Assembly (NCBI GenBank): GCA_947167345.1
Contig: CAMVHR010000007.1
Span: 1 to 64,000 of the forward strand
DNA: 64,000 bases
Source: an uncultured Treponema sp.
GTDB lineage: Bacteria; Spirochaetota; Spirochaetia; Treponematales; Treponemataceae
Direction: 5' to 3'
Shown: positions 6,974-15,159 of the stretch, one piece after another
Layout of the letters: each line of letters begins with the position of its first letter
How positions within the stretch are numbered: the stretch's first letter is position 1
Position numbers and translations under genes: made by a program
The notes under the pieces: generated by a model
Told to the model about the DNA's origin: nothing
The model's database searches: none
The model's input: only the letters and a program-made list of their open reading frames with translations

Positions 6974-7440
6974 AAGGTCAGTATTCGATTTCAGTTCAGA
7001 ACAACAAAGTAAAATATGAGTTCTCAATTCGCAGAAACATAACCATTGTTCAAGGCGATAGTGCCACGGGAAAAACCACACTCGTTGACTTGATTCGCGA
7101 ATATCAGCTTGACGGAGCGGACAGCGGAATCAGTCTTTCTTGCAAGAAGAAATGTGTTGTGCTTGAAGGTGCGGATTGGGAACGAAATCTTTCTCTATAT
7201 GATGACTGCATTGTTTTTGTTGATGAAGGAAACCGCTTTATTGCGACTCCTGAGTTTGCACGAGCAATAAAGACGACAGACAATTATTATGTGCTCATAA
7301 CGCGAGAAGGACTTGAAACACTTCCGTACAGCGTGAATGAGATTTACGGAATCCACACTTCAGGGAAATATGCAGATTTGAAACAGGTTTACCACGAGTT
7401 TTATTCGATTAGAGAGGATAGAAAATGGATTATTGGTTAA
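6970..7440 (+). CDS. P-loop protein paired with DUF4869, apparently C-terminally shortened
   Basis: A 156-residue protein with a clear Walker A, GDSATGKTT, near residues 29-37, and a Walker B-like CIVFVDEGNRF near 90-100. It overlaps the DUF4869 gene by 4 bp. As I recall the family, partners run to about 280-300 residues with a second half after the YHEFY segment. Here the protein ends soon after YHEFYSI, and the next gene, mcrB, starts 16 bp before its stop. That suggests recombination replaced the C-terminal half with mcrB. It may still bind ATP; whether it works is unknown. Confidence 0.7.
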   Translation: MKGQYSISVQNNKVKYEFSIRRNITIVQGDSATGKTTLVDLIREYQLDGADSGISLSCKKKCVVLEGADWERNLSLYDDCIVFVDEGNRFIATPEFARAIKTTDNYYVLITREGLETLPYSVNEIYGIHTSGKYADLKQVYHEFYSIREDRKWIIG

Positions 7441-9077
7441 TTAATCCAAAAAGTGAAGGTTCTGGAACTGATTTATCTGGTGAATCTATTGATGAAGTTT
7501 ATATGGGCTGGAATAAAAATGATTGCCCAAAATTTTATGATTCAGTAAAAGCAGGAGATGTGATAATTGTTACTGAGCTTTCTCATGCGAATACAAAACT
7601 TCATTATATTGGTCTTGCACAAAGTTTAGACGAGAAAAATCAATGTTGGTATTTGAAACATTCAACGAAAGAAAAAAATGACGAAATAAAGCAGATTATT
7701 AGAAATAATTCTTCTGAATTCGGCGGTGGAAATTCTCCAAATCCTTGGGGACCAACAAAATCTATTATAAAATTGACAAGTAATCCTGCTGAAAAGAAGG
7801 TTAAAGAAATATTAGCAGCTTTTTTTAAGGAAAAGATTATGAAAGAAAAAATGGAAAAATATGCAAATCTTCTCAAAAATACCCACAACCTAATCCTCCA
7901 CGGCGCACCCGGAACTGGAAAAACGCACCTTGCCCGCGAGATTGCAGCAGAGATGAAAGCGGAAGTCGGCTTTGTGCAGTTCCACCCGTCGTATGATTAC
8001 ACCGATTTTGTTGAAGGCTTGCGACCTGTGAACGACGGCAGCAACGGGCAGATTGGCTTTGAGCGAAAAGACGGCGTGTTCAAGAAGTTCTGCGAGCGGG
8101 CGTTGAAGAACTTGGAGGATAGTAAAAAATTTGTTGCAGAAAAAGAAAGTAAAATATCAACTGAGGATTTATTAGAAACTTTTAAACGCAGTCTAAAAGA
8201 AGAAAAAGAGATTGTTGTGCAAAGTATACGTTCTCCAACAAAACTCACGGTTTTTCTTGATAATGATACTATTAAGGTAAAAATTCCAAAAGGAACGATT
8301 TATTCTACATCACCAGAGAAAATAAGACGATATCTTAAAACTCAAGAATATGATGAAGCACATGATACTTATGAACCTGCAATTGGAAAATATATTTTAG
8401 ATAATGATTCTTGCTGTACTAAAAATCAAGAATTAAAAGATGATTTTGTTACTGCAAATTTAAAGCCCTTCGTCTTCATCATCGACGAAATCAACCGCGG
8501 AGAGATGAGCAAAATCTTTGGCGAGTTGTTCTTTGCGATTGAGCCGGGCTATCGGGGGGCTGAAAAATGCAAGGATTTGCGAACGCAATACGCGAACCTG
8601 CAAACAATCCCGAATCTTTTTGATGTTGCTTTGGGCATCAAAGACAGCGACAATTTCGGGCACTTTTTCATTCCCGAAAACGTCTACATCATCGGCACAA
8701 TGAACGACATCGACCGCAACGTTGAGAGCATGGATTTTGCTTTCCGCAGACGCTTTACTTTCAAAGAAATCACGGCTAAAGAAACACAGGAGCAGATTTT
8801 TTCAGGACTTGACGATGCAATTCGAGATGAAGCGATTTTCCGCATGGATTCATTGAACGACGCAATTTCTAACATCGAAGGTCTTTCTTCCGCTTATCAC
8901 ATCGGCGGTGCGTATTTCTTGAAGCTAAAGGACTTGAACAACGATTTCGGCTTGCTCTGGGAATACCACCTTGAAGGGCTTTTGCGCGAGTATCTTCGCG
9001 GAATGGAAGATGCGGATTCAAAACTTAGTCAGTTGAAAGAGGCTTATGATTGCCAAAAAAATGAGGAAAATTCCTGA
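7425..9077 (+). CDS. mcrB: McrB-type AAA+ GTPase with EVE/PUA-like N-terminal domain
   Basis: The motor subunit of a type IV (McrBC-like) restriction system, 550 residues. Residues 1-120 form a separate domain starting MDYWLINP that resembles EVE/PUA-type modified-base readers (inference). The AAA+ part has Walker A GAPGTGKTH (160-168), the McrB-type Walker B FIIDEINRG with SKIFGELF (351-370), the sensor GTMNDIDR (424-431) and arginines in AFRRRF. McrB enzymes hydrolyse GTP and hand DNA to the McrC nuclease, encoded at 9694. Codons 1-140 and about 230-340 are visibly more AT-rich than the AAA core, suggesting a mosaic gene. The start overlaps the preceding P-loop gene. Confidence 0.9.
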   Translation: MDYWLINPKSEGSGTDLSGESIDEVYMGWNKNDCPKFYDSVKAGDVIIVTELSHANTKLHYIGLAQSLDEKNQCWYLKHSTKEKNDEIKQIIRNNSSEFGGGNSPNPWGPTKSIIKLTSNPAEKKVKEILAAFFKEKIMKEKMEKYANLLKNTHNLILHGAPGTGKTHLAREIAAEMKAEVGFVQFHPSYDYTDFVEGLRPVNDGSNGQIGFERKDGVFKKFCERALKNLEDSKKFVAEKESKISTEDLLETFKRSLKEEKEIVVQSIRSPTKLTVFLDNDTIKVKIPKGTIYSTSPEKIRRYLKTQEYDEAHDTYEPAIGKYILDNDSCCTKNQELKDDFVTANLKPFVFIIDEINRGEMSKIFGELFFAIEPGYRGAEKCKDLRTQYANLQTIPNLFDVALGIKDSDNFGHFFIPENVYIIGTMNDIDRNVESMDFAFRRRFTFKEITAKETQEQIFSGLDDAIRDEAIFRMDSLNDAISNIEGLSSAYHIGGAYFLKLKDLNNDFGLLWEYHLEGLLREYLRGMEDADSKLSQLKEAYDCQKNEENS

Positions 9078-9082
9078 AAATA

Positions 9083-9091
9083 TGATATAAT
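9083..9091 (+). promoter_or_regulatory. Extended -10 promoter for the toxin-antitoxin pair
   Basis: TGATATAAT (TATAAT at 9086-9091) lies just after the mcrB stop codon and 16 bp before the antitoxin start, separated from it by an AAGGAGG ribosome site. It would let the toxin-antitoxin pair, and mcrC behind it, be transcribed independently of mcrB. Confidence 0.6.
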
Positions 9092-9107
9092 TTGTTAAGG
9101 AGGCCTT

Positions 9108-9362
9108 ATGAGTGATTTTGCCTATGCATATTTTAATTCTGAATTGGATAAATTGGATATTCCGTCGCTTGAAGGGATTTTTGAAAAAGTCCAGGCTCTG
9201 TTGGCAAAAAAAAGAGCAATTCAAAATGAATCAGAAATCAATCAGGCTGAAGTTGACCGCATAAATGCTGTTTATGACAAAATCCCAAAAGAAGAGCAGC
9301 TTGAAATAGCTCATGCTTCGATGCGCACAATGTGGGAGGCTTTAAAAGATGACACGTGGTGA
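9108..9362 (+). CDS. Antitoxin of a MazEF/PemIK-type pair
   Basis: An 84-residue, mostly helical, acidic protein immediately upstream of and overlapping (14 bp) a MazF/PemK toxin gene. It is called an antitoxin mainly from this arrangement and size; it lacks an obvious AbrB-type DNA-binding N-terminus, so it may bind only the toxin. A strong AAGGAGG ribosome site precedes the ATG, and an extended -10 promoter lies just upstream. The pair interrupts the usual mcrB-mcrC junction. Confidence 0.75.
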   Translation: MSDFAYAYFNSELDKLDIPSLEGIFEKVQALLAKKRAIQNESEINQAEVDRINAVYDKIPKEEQLEIAHASMRTMWEALKDDTW

Positions 9363-9687
9363 AATCTGGTGGGTGGATTTTGGACTCGCTTACGGAAGTA
9401 TGACACTAGGGCGAAGACCTGCAATTATAGTGCAAAATGATAATTTTAATGCCAGCCGAATTATGACAACGGTGGTAGTTCCCCTTACAACAAATCTTCT
9501 GCTTGCTGAGTACAAGGATAATATTCTTTTGGAAAAATCTGTTACAAAACTTAAAAAGGATTCGGTTGCTTTGATTCCGCAAATTGGAAACGTTGATAAA
9601 TCTTGCCTCGTTGAGAAAATTTCAAAACTGTCTCCTGCAAAAATGCTCGAAATTTCACATGCAATTTCAGATTTATTGGCTATATAG
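9349..9687 (+). CDS. MazF/PemK-type endoribonuclease toxin
   Basis: A 112-residue protein with the MazF/PemK hallmarks: RGEIWWVDFG at residues 3-12, GRRPAIIVQND (catalytic-type Arg and the beta-strand core), TTVVVPLTTN, and the C-terminal DSVALIPQIGNVDKSCL with ISKLSPAKM. MazF toxins cleave mRNA at short sequences when their antitoxin is lost. The gene overlaps its antitoxin by 14 bp, and mcrC begins 6 bp after its stop, so all three are probably on one message. It appears intact. Confidence 0.92.
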   Translation: MTRGEIWWVDFGLAYGSMTLGRRPAIIVQNDNFNASRIMTTVVVPLTTNLLLAEYKDNILLEKSVTKLKKDSVALIPQIGNVDKSCLVEKISKLSPAKMLEISHAISDLLAI

Positions 9688-9693
9688 ATTTTT

Positions 9694-11070
9694 ATGAACC
9701 TTTGCACAACCGACAACAACTGCGGCATTTCGTTCAACAAGTTGGAAACTGATGGAAAAGAGTCGACTAAATCCGACTACGACAATCTTTCAAAAATCGC
9801 GAACACGCCGCTTTCTGAGCTCGTAAAAAACAATCCATCTCTTTTGATTTTTCCCAAAGTTCTGGGCGTTTACGATGACGGAATTGAAGATGAAGAAATC
9901 TTTAATTTGCATGGAAATCCAGAAAAACTTGAAGATGTAAATCTGAAAACTGGAAATCTGATGGGCTTTGTAGGAATCGGCGACACTCAGCTGAAAATCT
10001 CCTCGCGCTTTGCAAAAGACGATGAGCACGACTTTTTTCTGCATTATATGCTTGAGAAAGTTTTTTCAATCAATCTTTTTGATTTTGAGAACCAGATTTC
10101 AAAAGACGGCGCGCTTGATTTGCTGATGTTTTCTTTTCCGCCGCTTTTGAAAAAGGCTCTTTCAAAGGGAATCTTTCGGCAGTATCAGACTTTCGCTCGG
10201 AACGACGCGAATGTGAAGGGCGTTCTCGACGTGAGCCGTCATATCAAGCAGAATATCCCTTTCTGCGGAAAAATCTCCTACAACAGCCGCGAGCGCACTT
10301 TCGATAACGCCGTGACAGAACTCATTCGGCACACGATTGAAGCGATAAAAACAAAATCGTTCGGAAATGCAGTTTTGAACTGCGACAGCGAAACAAAAAA
10401 ATGCGTTCAGGAAATCCTCGAATCAACGCCAAATTATGACATTCACAACCGTGAAAAAGTGATTGCCCAAAACTTGAAGCCCATAACTCACCCGTATTTC
10501 ATCGCGTACAAACCGCTTCAAAAGCTCTGCCTTGCCATTCTTCGCCACAAGAAAATCGGTTTTGGAAACGAAAAGAACAAAGCGTACGGAATTCTTTTTG
10601 ACGGCGCGTGGCTTTGGGAGGAATATCTTGCGACGATTCTTGTTTCAAACGGCTTTAAGCATCCGAGAAATAAAGAAAGCAGGGGTGGAATTAGAATGTT
10701 TTCAAATGAGAGCGATGAGAATAATTTTGACAGGAATTATCGTCGCATTTATCCAGATTTTTATAAGTCCGATGAATGTATTTTTGATGCAAAATATAAA
10801 AGGTTGCAAAATGGTGTCAGTCGAGAAGATTTGTATCAAATTGTGACTTATATGCACACAATGCGAATCAATAAAGGCGGATTCCTGTATCCGAAAGAAG
10901 TTTATCCAATGCTTGAATCAGCACAAGTCTTTAAAAATAAATATAGTCTTGCAGGCTACGGTGGAGCTGTCGCAATTTACGGTGTTCCGATTTCTGTAAA
11001 GCGAACGTATCGCGAGTTTGTGGAGTTTATGAAAGAAATTGAAGATGTCATAAGAAAATATGACTGGTAA
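9694..11070 (+). CDS. mcrC: McrC-type nuclease subunit
   Basis: A 458-residue partner of McrB. The N-terminal region (about 1-200) is the McrB-interacting domain, with FVGIGDTQLKISSRF and the block VKGVLDVSRHIKQN. The C-terminal PD-(D/E)xK nuclease shows E310 in WLWEEY, IYPDF (352-356) and DAKYK (365-369), the expected D/DxK catalytic set. It cuts DNA recognised and translocated on by McrB. It lies 617 bp after mcrB, separated only by the toxin-antitoxin pair. The last third is more AT-rich than the first two thirds, like parts of mcrB. All key residues are present, so the system looks functional. Confidence 0.92.
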   Translation: MNLCTTDNNCGISFNKLETDGKESTKSDYDNLSKIANTPLSELVKNNPSLLIFPKVLGVYDDGIEDEEIFNLHGNPEKLEDVNLKTGNLMGFVGIGDTQLKISSRFAKDDEHDFFLHYMLEKVFSINLFDFENQISKDGALDLLMFSFPPLLKKALSKGIFRQYQTFARNDANVKGVLDVSRHIKQNIPFCGKISYNSRERTFDNAVTELIRHTIEAIKTKSFGNAVLNCDSETKKCVQEILESTPNYDIHNREKVIAQNLKPITHPYFIAYKPLQKLCLAILRHKKIGFGNEKNKAYGILFDGAWLWEEYLATILVSNGFKHPRNKESRGGIRMFSNESDENNFDRNYRRIYPDFYKSDECIFDAKYKRLQNGVSREDLYQIVTYMHTMRINKGGFLYPKEVYPMLESAQVFKNKYSLAGYGGAVAIYGVPISVKRTYREFVEFMKEIEDVIRKYDW

Positions 11071-11194
11071 AAAGGTTAAGGCAGATTTATCGTAGAAGAA
11101 AATTTAGATAAGCTCGTTCTTTGGATGGAAAGAAAAGGATAAAAGGCTGGATGAATAAATGGGTGGAAGATTTGCACCGTATATGCTTCGGTTT
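11071..11194 (+). other. Intergenic stretch with a possible gene relic
   Basis: After mcrC one frame reads GRFIVEENLDKLVLWMERKG and then a stop (about 11089-11143), with an in-frame stop just upstream and no start codon. It looks like the last 20 codons of a lost gene, but it is too short to identify. No promoter or terminator was seen. Confidence 0.3.
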
Positions 11195-11569
11195 TTATTC
11201 TTCAAAATCAAAAACAGGCATGTCATCTGGAAGAAAAATCAAGAATTTTTGATACTCTTCTATCCATTCTCCATTATCAACCCACATAGGAGATGTAAGC
11301 AAAACATAAAGCCATTTTCCTGATTCATTATTTTGGACATCGTTTTTAAGAATTTCTAAAACAGTTACTTTCATTCCGCCTTCATGATTTAGAGTCCTGT
11401 ATTTTACTTCTGATAAATAATCTTTTTCTGTACGTAAATCTATTACTCCCATTATTCTGAAAGAAGATAATCTTTTTATGCTTGAATGTTCTGTTAAAGT
11501 ATTTCCATGTGCATATAAGGCAAGTGTAAAGATAAGATTGAAAAATATATGCAGCAAAATTTTTTTCAT
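11195..11569 (-). CDS. Exported protein of unknown function
   Basis: A 124-residue protein with a signal peptide (MKKILLHIFFNLIFTLALYAHG, likely cut after the AHG or nearby) and a small mature domain rich in beta strands (FRIMGVIDLR, MKVTVLEILK, KWLYVLLTSP, YQKFLIFLP). It is probably periplasmic. No lipobox is present. It stands alone and is transcribed away from the next gene. I do not recognise a family. Confidence 0.65.
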   Translation of the reverse strand: MKKILLHIFFNLIFTLALYAHGNTLTEHSSIKRLSSFRIMGVIDLRTEKDYLSEVKYRTLNHEGGMKVTVLEILKNDVQNNESGKWLYVLLTSPMWVDNGEWIEEYQKFLIFLPDDMPVFDFEE

Positions 11570-11633
11570 TTTTTCTTACAGTGCTCCATGTTATGCTTTA
11601 CTTCTAATTGGCTAAATAATACCAGATACTGAA

Positions 11634-11673
11634 ACTAAAAACAATAACGCCGTTTTCCGATACTGTTTTTAGT
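11634..11673. repeat. 10-bp inverted repeat directly before a start codon
   Basis: ACTAAAAACA (11634-11643) is mirrored by TGTTTTTAGT (11664-11673), with 20 bp between, ending exactly at the ATG of the following gene. It could be an operator or a 5' stem that hides the start codon. A looser outer pair (GTGCTCCAT at 11581 and ATGGAACAC at 11674) flanks it. Confidence 0.45.
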
Positions 11674-12162
11674 ATGGAACACAGAATGAATTTAAGAAAG
11701 TCCTTGAAAAACGATTATGGACTTGGATTGTCATTGATTTTCGGTTTTGTCGGAACAGGGTTTTTATGCTTTTTGATATTTATAAAAAAAGATATAAGCA
11801 TTCAAAAAATTTTGTCTTTAAGTCCTTTAGAAGCGATAAAGACTTTGGATTTTATTTATCTGGCAATATTTGCTATTATGTTAATATCAGGCTTTGTATG
11901 CTTTGCAAAAAGAATGATGTACATAAAATCATTTGAAAATGAATATAAAATAGTAGAAGGAACTGTCGTTGATATTCATTATATTAAGGACAGGTGCGGA
12001 CTTGATGTGTTGTTCCAGCTTAATGAACGTGTGTGCAAAAAGCATTTTTCCCTGTTTAATAATGACCAGACAAAATATGTACACATGGATTCCGATGTCA
12101 GCCTGCTTGTGAAAGAAAATGATCCTAAAAAGGTTCTGATTTTAGATTTGTATTTTGACTAA
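11674..12162 (+). CDS. Two-helix membrane protein of unknown function
   Basis: A 162-residue protein with two hydrophobic segments (about residues 17-38 and 62-82) and a cytoplasmic or periplasmic C-terminal domain of about 75 residues (YKIVEGTVVDIHYIK... VSLLVKENDPKKVLILDLYFD) that looks like a small beta barrel, similar in style to DUF3592-type proteins. The start could be ATG 11674 or 11686; neither has a clear ribosome site, and a 10-bp inverted repeat abuts the first. Function unknown. Confidence 0.65.
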   Translation: MEHRMNLRKSLKNDYGLGLSLIFGFVGTGFLCFLIFIKKDISIQKILSLSPLEAIKTLDFIYLAIFAIMLISGFVCFAKRMMYIKSFENEYKIVEGTVVDIHYIKDRCGLDVLFQLNERVCKKHFSLFNNDQTKYVHMDSDVSLLVKENDPKKVLILDLYFD

Positions 12163-12191
12163 AGCTCATTGAAAAAGGTTTTGCATTATTT

Positions 12192-12635
12192 ATGGAACAG
12201 GAGTTTTGGAAGAAAAAAGAACTGAAAGACTTTACTGATGAAGAATGGGAAGCTGTATGCGATGGCTGTGGTAAATGCTGCTACAGAAAATATATCAGCG
12301 GAACTGGGAAAAAAACGAGGCTTTACTATACAAAGGTCGCTTGTAACTTTTTGAACTTAAAGACAAACCGTTGTACCGTATATGATACACGCTTCCTTCA
12401 ATGTCCAGACTGTGAAAAATTGACACGTGAAAATCTTGCATCATGCTCATGGCTTCCTGACAGTTGTGCCTACAGAATTCTGTCAGAAGGCAGGGAACTT
12501 GCACCTTGGCATCCTCTTGTAAGTAAAAAATGTGATTCTGTCAGAACAAGCGGAATCTGCATACGTGGTGGAATACATGAAAAAGAGTGCGATGACTGGA
12601 TGAATTTTGTCCTGTATTCCGAAAAATGCATTTGA
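12192..12635 (+). CDS. ycgN: YcgN/UPF0260-family cysteine-cluster protein
   Basis: A 147-residue cytoplasmic protein of the YcgN (UPF0260) family in the YkgJ superfamily. The cluster is visible as CDGCGKCCYRK (residues about 23-33), followed by the conserved TKVACNFLNLKTNRCTVYDTR, CPDCEKLT, WLPDSCAYR and the C-terminal HPLVS, all typical. Eleven or more cysteines suggest bound zinc or an iron-sulfur cluster; the biochemical role is not known. It ends 10 bp before the proposed start of the DinG-like helicase gene. Confidence 0.9.
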   Translation: MEQEFWKKKELKDFTDEEWEAVCDGCGKCCYRKYISGTGKKTRLYYTKVACNFLNLKTNRCTVYDTRFLQCPDCEKLTRENLASCSWLPDSCAYRILSEGRELAPWHPLVSKKCDSVRTSGICIRGGIHEKECDDWMNFVLYSEKCI

Positions 12636-12645
12636 TATTGCTAAA

Positions 12646-15132
12646 ATGCCCTTTAGTCAGTACAATGGCGACATGGATATTCATGCCCGATTTGCGCAGT
12701 CTGTCGTTACAGCTATGCGCCGTGATGTACAGGAAGCTGGAGGAAACGAAGTATTCTGGTCTGGACTGATAAATTCAGCAGGAATTGTTACGGATGTAAA
12801 AGTCGGTTCCCGCGGAAATGAAGATTCTGTAATCATAAATTCTGATGCTGCACGCGAAGGTCATGTGCTTATCCACAATCATCCTTCTGGAAACCTTAAT
12901 CCAAGTCAGGCTGACCAAAGCATAGCTGCAAATGCAAATGATACGTCTTTAGGATTTTACATTGTAAATAATGATGTCAGTCAAGTTTATGTTGTCTTGG
13001 AGCCTGTAAAGCCAAAAGTTCTTGAAAAACTTGACAAGAATGTCCTTGCAGAATGCCTGTCGTCTGAAGGTCCCCTTTCAAAAATGTATGCTCAGTATGA
13101 AGAGCGGCCGAGTCAGATTGCACTGCTTAAGCATATTGCTGATTCTTTTAATGGCAGTAAGATTGGTGTTTTTGAAGCAGGAACAGGTGTCGGCAAGAGC
13201 TATGCTTACCTTATTCCGTCCATGATGTGGGCTGTAAAGAACAGGCAGCGCGTTGTAATTTCTACAGGAACAATAAACCTTCAGCAGCAGCTTGTTGAGA
13301 AAGATATTCCTGCCGCAGAAAAAATTCTTGGCATGAGTGTAAAGTCCATATTATTAAAGGGGCGTCAAAACTATGTCTGCCTTAGAAGGCTTGCAGATGC
13401 AAGTAATGAAAGAGACCTTTTTAGTGATGAAACGAAAGTTTTGGATTCCATTGCGGCATGGGCAAAGACTTCTGAGACAGGAAGTAAAAGCGACTTGTCT
13501 TTTTTCCCTTCAGAAAGCGTATGGTCAAAAGTGAATAGTGAAAGTGATGCCTGCATGGGAATGCGATGCCCATACAGGGAACACTGCTTTGTCATGAAAG
13601 TCCGCAAAGATGCTGCGGATGCCAGCATTATAGTCGTGAACCATCATCTGCTGTTTGCTGACATAGAAAGCCGCATGAACGGAGTGGGGTATTCTGATAC
13701 TGCCGTACTTCCGCCTTATAAGCATATTATCTTTGATGAGGCTCATGGAATAGAAGATAGTGCAACAAGTTTTTTTAGTGAGACCATGACAAAATTTAAG
13801 CTGGCAAAACAGTTGAACTTGCTTTATCGGGCTACAAAAACTGCTGTGTTCGGATTTCTCGTACCTGTATCGGCTGTCATTAAGTCTGGTGATTTCCTTC
13901 AAAAATGTGCTGCAGGAATAAATTCAGTAAAGTCTTGCATGTTTAGCATGGATGAAGCTGCCCTTACTTTGTTGGAAAATGACTCTTCGGCAAGATTGCA
14001 AGAGTCTACGGAAGATGGTTTTCATGGAGTTTTCCTTAATATGGACGGACTTCGTACTTCATTGATGGAACTTACGGGTTTTGTAAGGGATTCTTTGGAA
14101 GAACTTGACGATGATGACAAGGAACTTCCTTGCGTATGGGAGACAAAGACTGTTCTTCGCCGATTGGAAGACTTTATGTCGCTATGCAAGTCTTTCTGCG
14201 AGTGGAAAGAACATGATGACCTTGTGTTTTACATTCAGAAAAAAAGACTTCCTCCTAGAAAAGCTGGGGAAGATGCTGTTGTTTTCGCAGAGTTTACTCA
14301 GACTCCGCTTGATGTTGCTCCTCTCATGAATATGGGGGTGTTTGAGCCTATGGATTCTGTTGTATGCACCAGTGCCACTCTTAGAACAGGCAATGATTTT
14401 ACGTATTGGATGCGAAGGACTGGTATTTCTTTTATTGAAGGCGAACGACTTTCTAAGCAGGAGTTTGAATCTCCTTTTCCTTACGAAAATAATGTTATTT
14501 TTGCCGTTCCAAAAGATGCTCCCATGCCTGACAGTTCCTTTGAATTTCAACAGTATGTGGAAGAAACTGTTCCTTCGTTAATTGAAGCCTCTGGAGGGCG
14601 TACTCTTGTCCTGTTTACTTCTTATGACAGTCTCCGCCATACTTATGCAAGTTCACGCAGTCATCTGATGGGCATGGGTTTTACCGTTCTCAAACAGGGT
14701 GACGATGACAGGTTTAGGCTTCTTGAACGCTTTAAGGAGGACTGTACGAGCGTTTTGTTTGCTACTGACAGCTTTTGGGAAGGTGTTGACGTTCCTGGAG
14801 AAAGCCTTAGTCAGGTTATTATTGTAAAGCTTCCGTTTGCTGTTCCTTCTGACCCTGTGTTTGCCGCTAGAAGTGAAGCTGTTGAAAAGAGGGGAGGCTC
14901 TTCTTTTATGGAACTTAGCGTTCCTCAGGCTGTGATAAAATTCAGGCAGGGATTTGGAAGACTTGTTCGCCGTGGCGATGACAGGGGCTTTGTTGTTGTT
15001 TTGGACAGGCGTATTGTTGAAAAGCGATATGGTAGAATTTTTACGCAGAGCATTCCGCTGACAAAACGAATATACTGTTCTTTGAAAGAAATTATTGACG
15101 CTGAAAAACATTTTTATTTCAGTGGACAATAA
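12646..15132 (+). CDS. DinG-type Fe-S DNA helicase fused to an N-terminal JAMM (RadC-like) domain
   Basis: About 828 residues. The N-terminal 125 form a JAB/MPN domain with an intact JAMM metal site: an upstream Glu in NEVFWSGL, then HNHPSGNLNPSQAD, which fits HxH-x7-SxxD. An XPD/DinG-like superfamily 2 helicase follows: Walker A AGTGVGKS (about 178-185), a four-cysteine Fe-S region (YVCLRR and CMGMRCPYREHC), the DEAH box IIFDEAHG, a SATL motif, and the final QGFGRLVRR. DinG unwinds D-loops, R-loops and G-quadruplexes. The start is uncertain: a TTG at 12607 overlaps the previous gene, ATG 12646 lies just after it, and ATG 12673 is also possible; none has a ribosome site. Confidence 0.9.
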   Translation: MPFSQYNGDMDIHARFAQSVVTAMRRDVQEAGGNEVFWSGLINSAGIVTDVKVGSRGNEDSVIINSDAAREGHVLIHNHPSGNLNPSQADQSIAANANDTSLGFYIVNNDVSQVYVVLEPVKPKVLEKLDKNVLAECLSSEGPLSKMYAQYEERPSQIALLKHIADSFNGSKIGVFEAGTGVGKSYAYLIPSMMWAVKNRQRVVISTGTINLQQQLVEKDIPAAEKILGMSVKSILLKGRQNYVCLRRLADASNERDLFSDETKVLDSIAAWAKTSETGSKSDLSFFPSESVWSKVNSESDACMGMRCPYREHCFVMKVRKDAADASIIVVNHHLLFADIESRMNGVGYSDTAVLPPYKHIIFDEAHGIEDSATSFFSETMTKFKLAKQLNLLYRATKTAVFGFLVPVSAVIKSGDFLQKCAAGINSVKSCMFSMDEAALTLLENDSSARLQESTEDGFHGVFLNMDGLRTSLMELTGFVRDSLEELDDDDKELPCVWETKTVLRRLEDFMSLCKSFCEWKEHDDLVFYIQKKRLPPRKAGEDAVVFAEFTQTPLDVAPLMNMGVFEPMDSVVCTSATLRTGNDFTYWMRRTGISFIEGERLSKQEFESPFPYENNVIFAVPKDAPMPDSSFEFQQYVEETVPSLIEASGGRTLVLFTSYDSLRHTYASSRSHLMGMGFTVLKQGDDDRFRLLERFKEDCTSVLFATDSFWEGVDVPGESLSQVIIVKLPFAVPSDPVFAARSEAVEKRGGSSFMELSVPQAVIKFRQGFGRLVRRGDDRGFVVVLDRRIVEKRYGRIFTQSIPLTKRIYCSLKEIIDAEKHFYFSGQ

Positions 15133-15151
15133 GTTTTTTCTAATATATACT
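15123..15151 (+). promoter_or_regulatory. Promoter of plsC, apparently leaderless
   Basis: TGGACA (15123-15128), a 17-bp spacer, then TATACT (15146-15151). Transcription would begin near 15158, two bases before the ATG at 15160. No Shine-Dalgarno sequence is present. Confidence 0.55.
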
Positions 15152-15159
15152 TTTGCATT

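Noticed and set aside
14653-15129. A long minus-strand open frame inside the DinG-like helicase
   Set aside because: The plus strand has all helicase motifs in frame; the opposite frame has basic, featureless sequence and no ribosome site.
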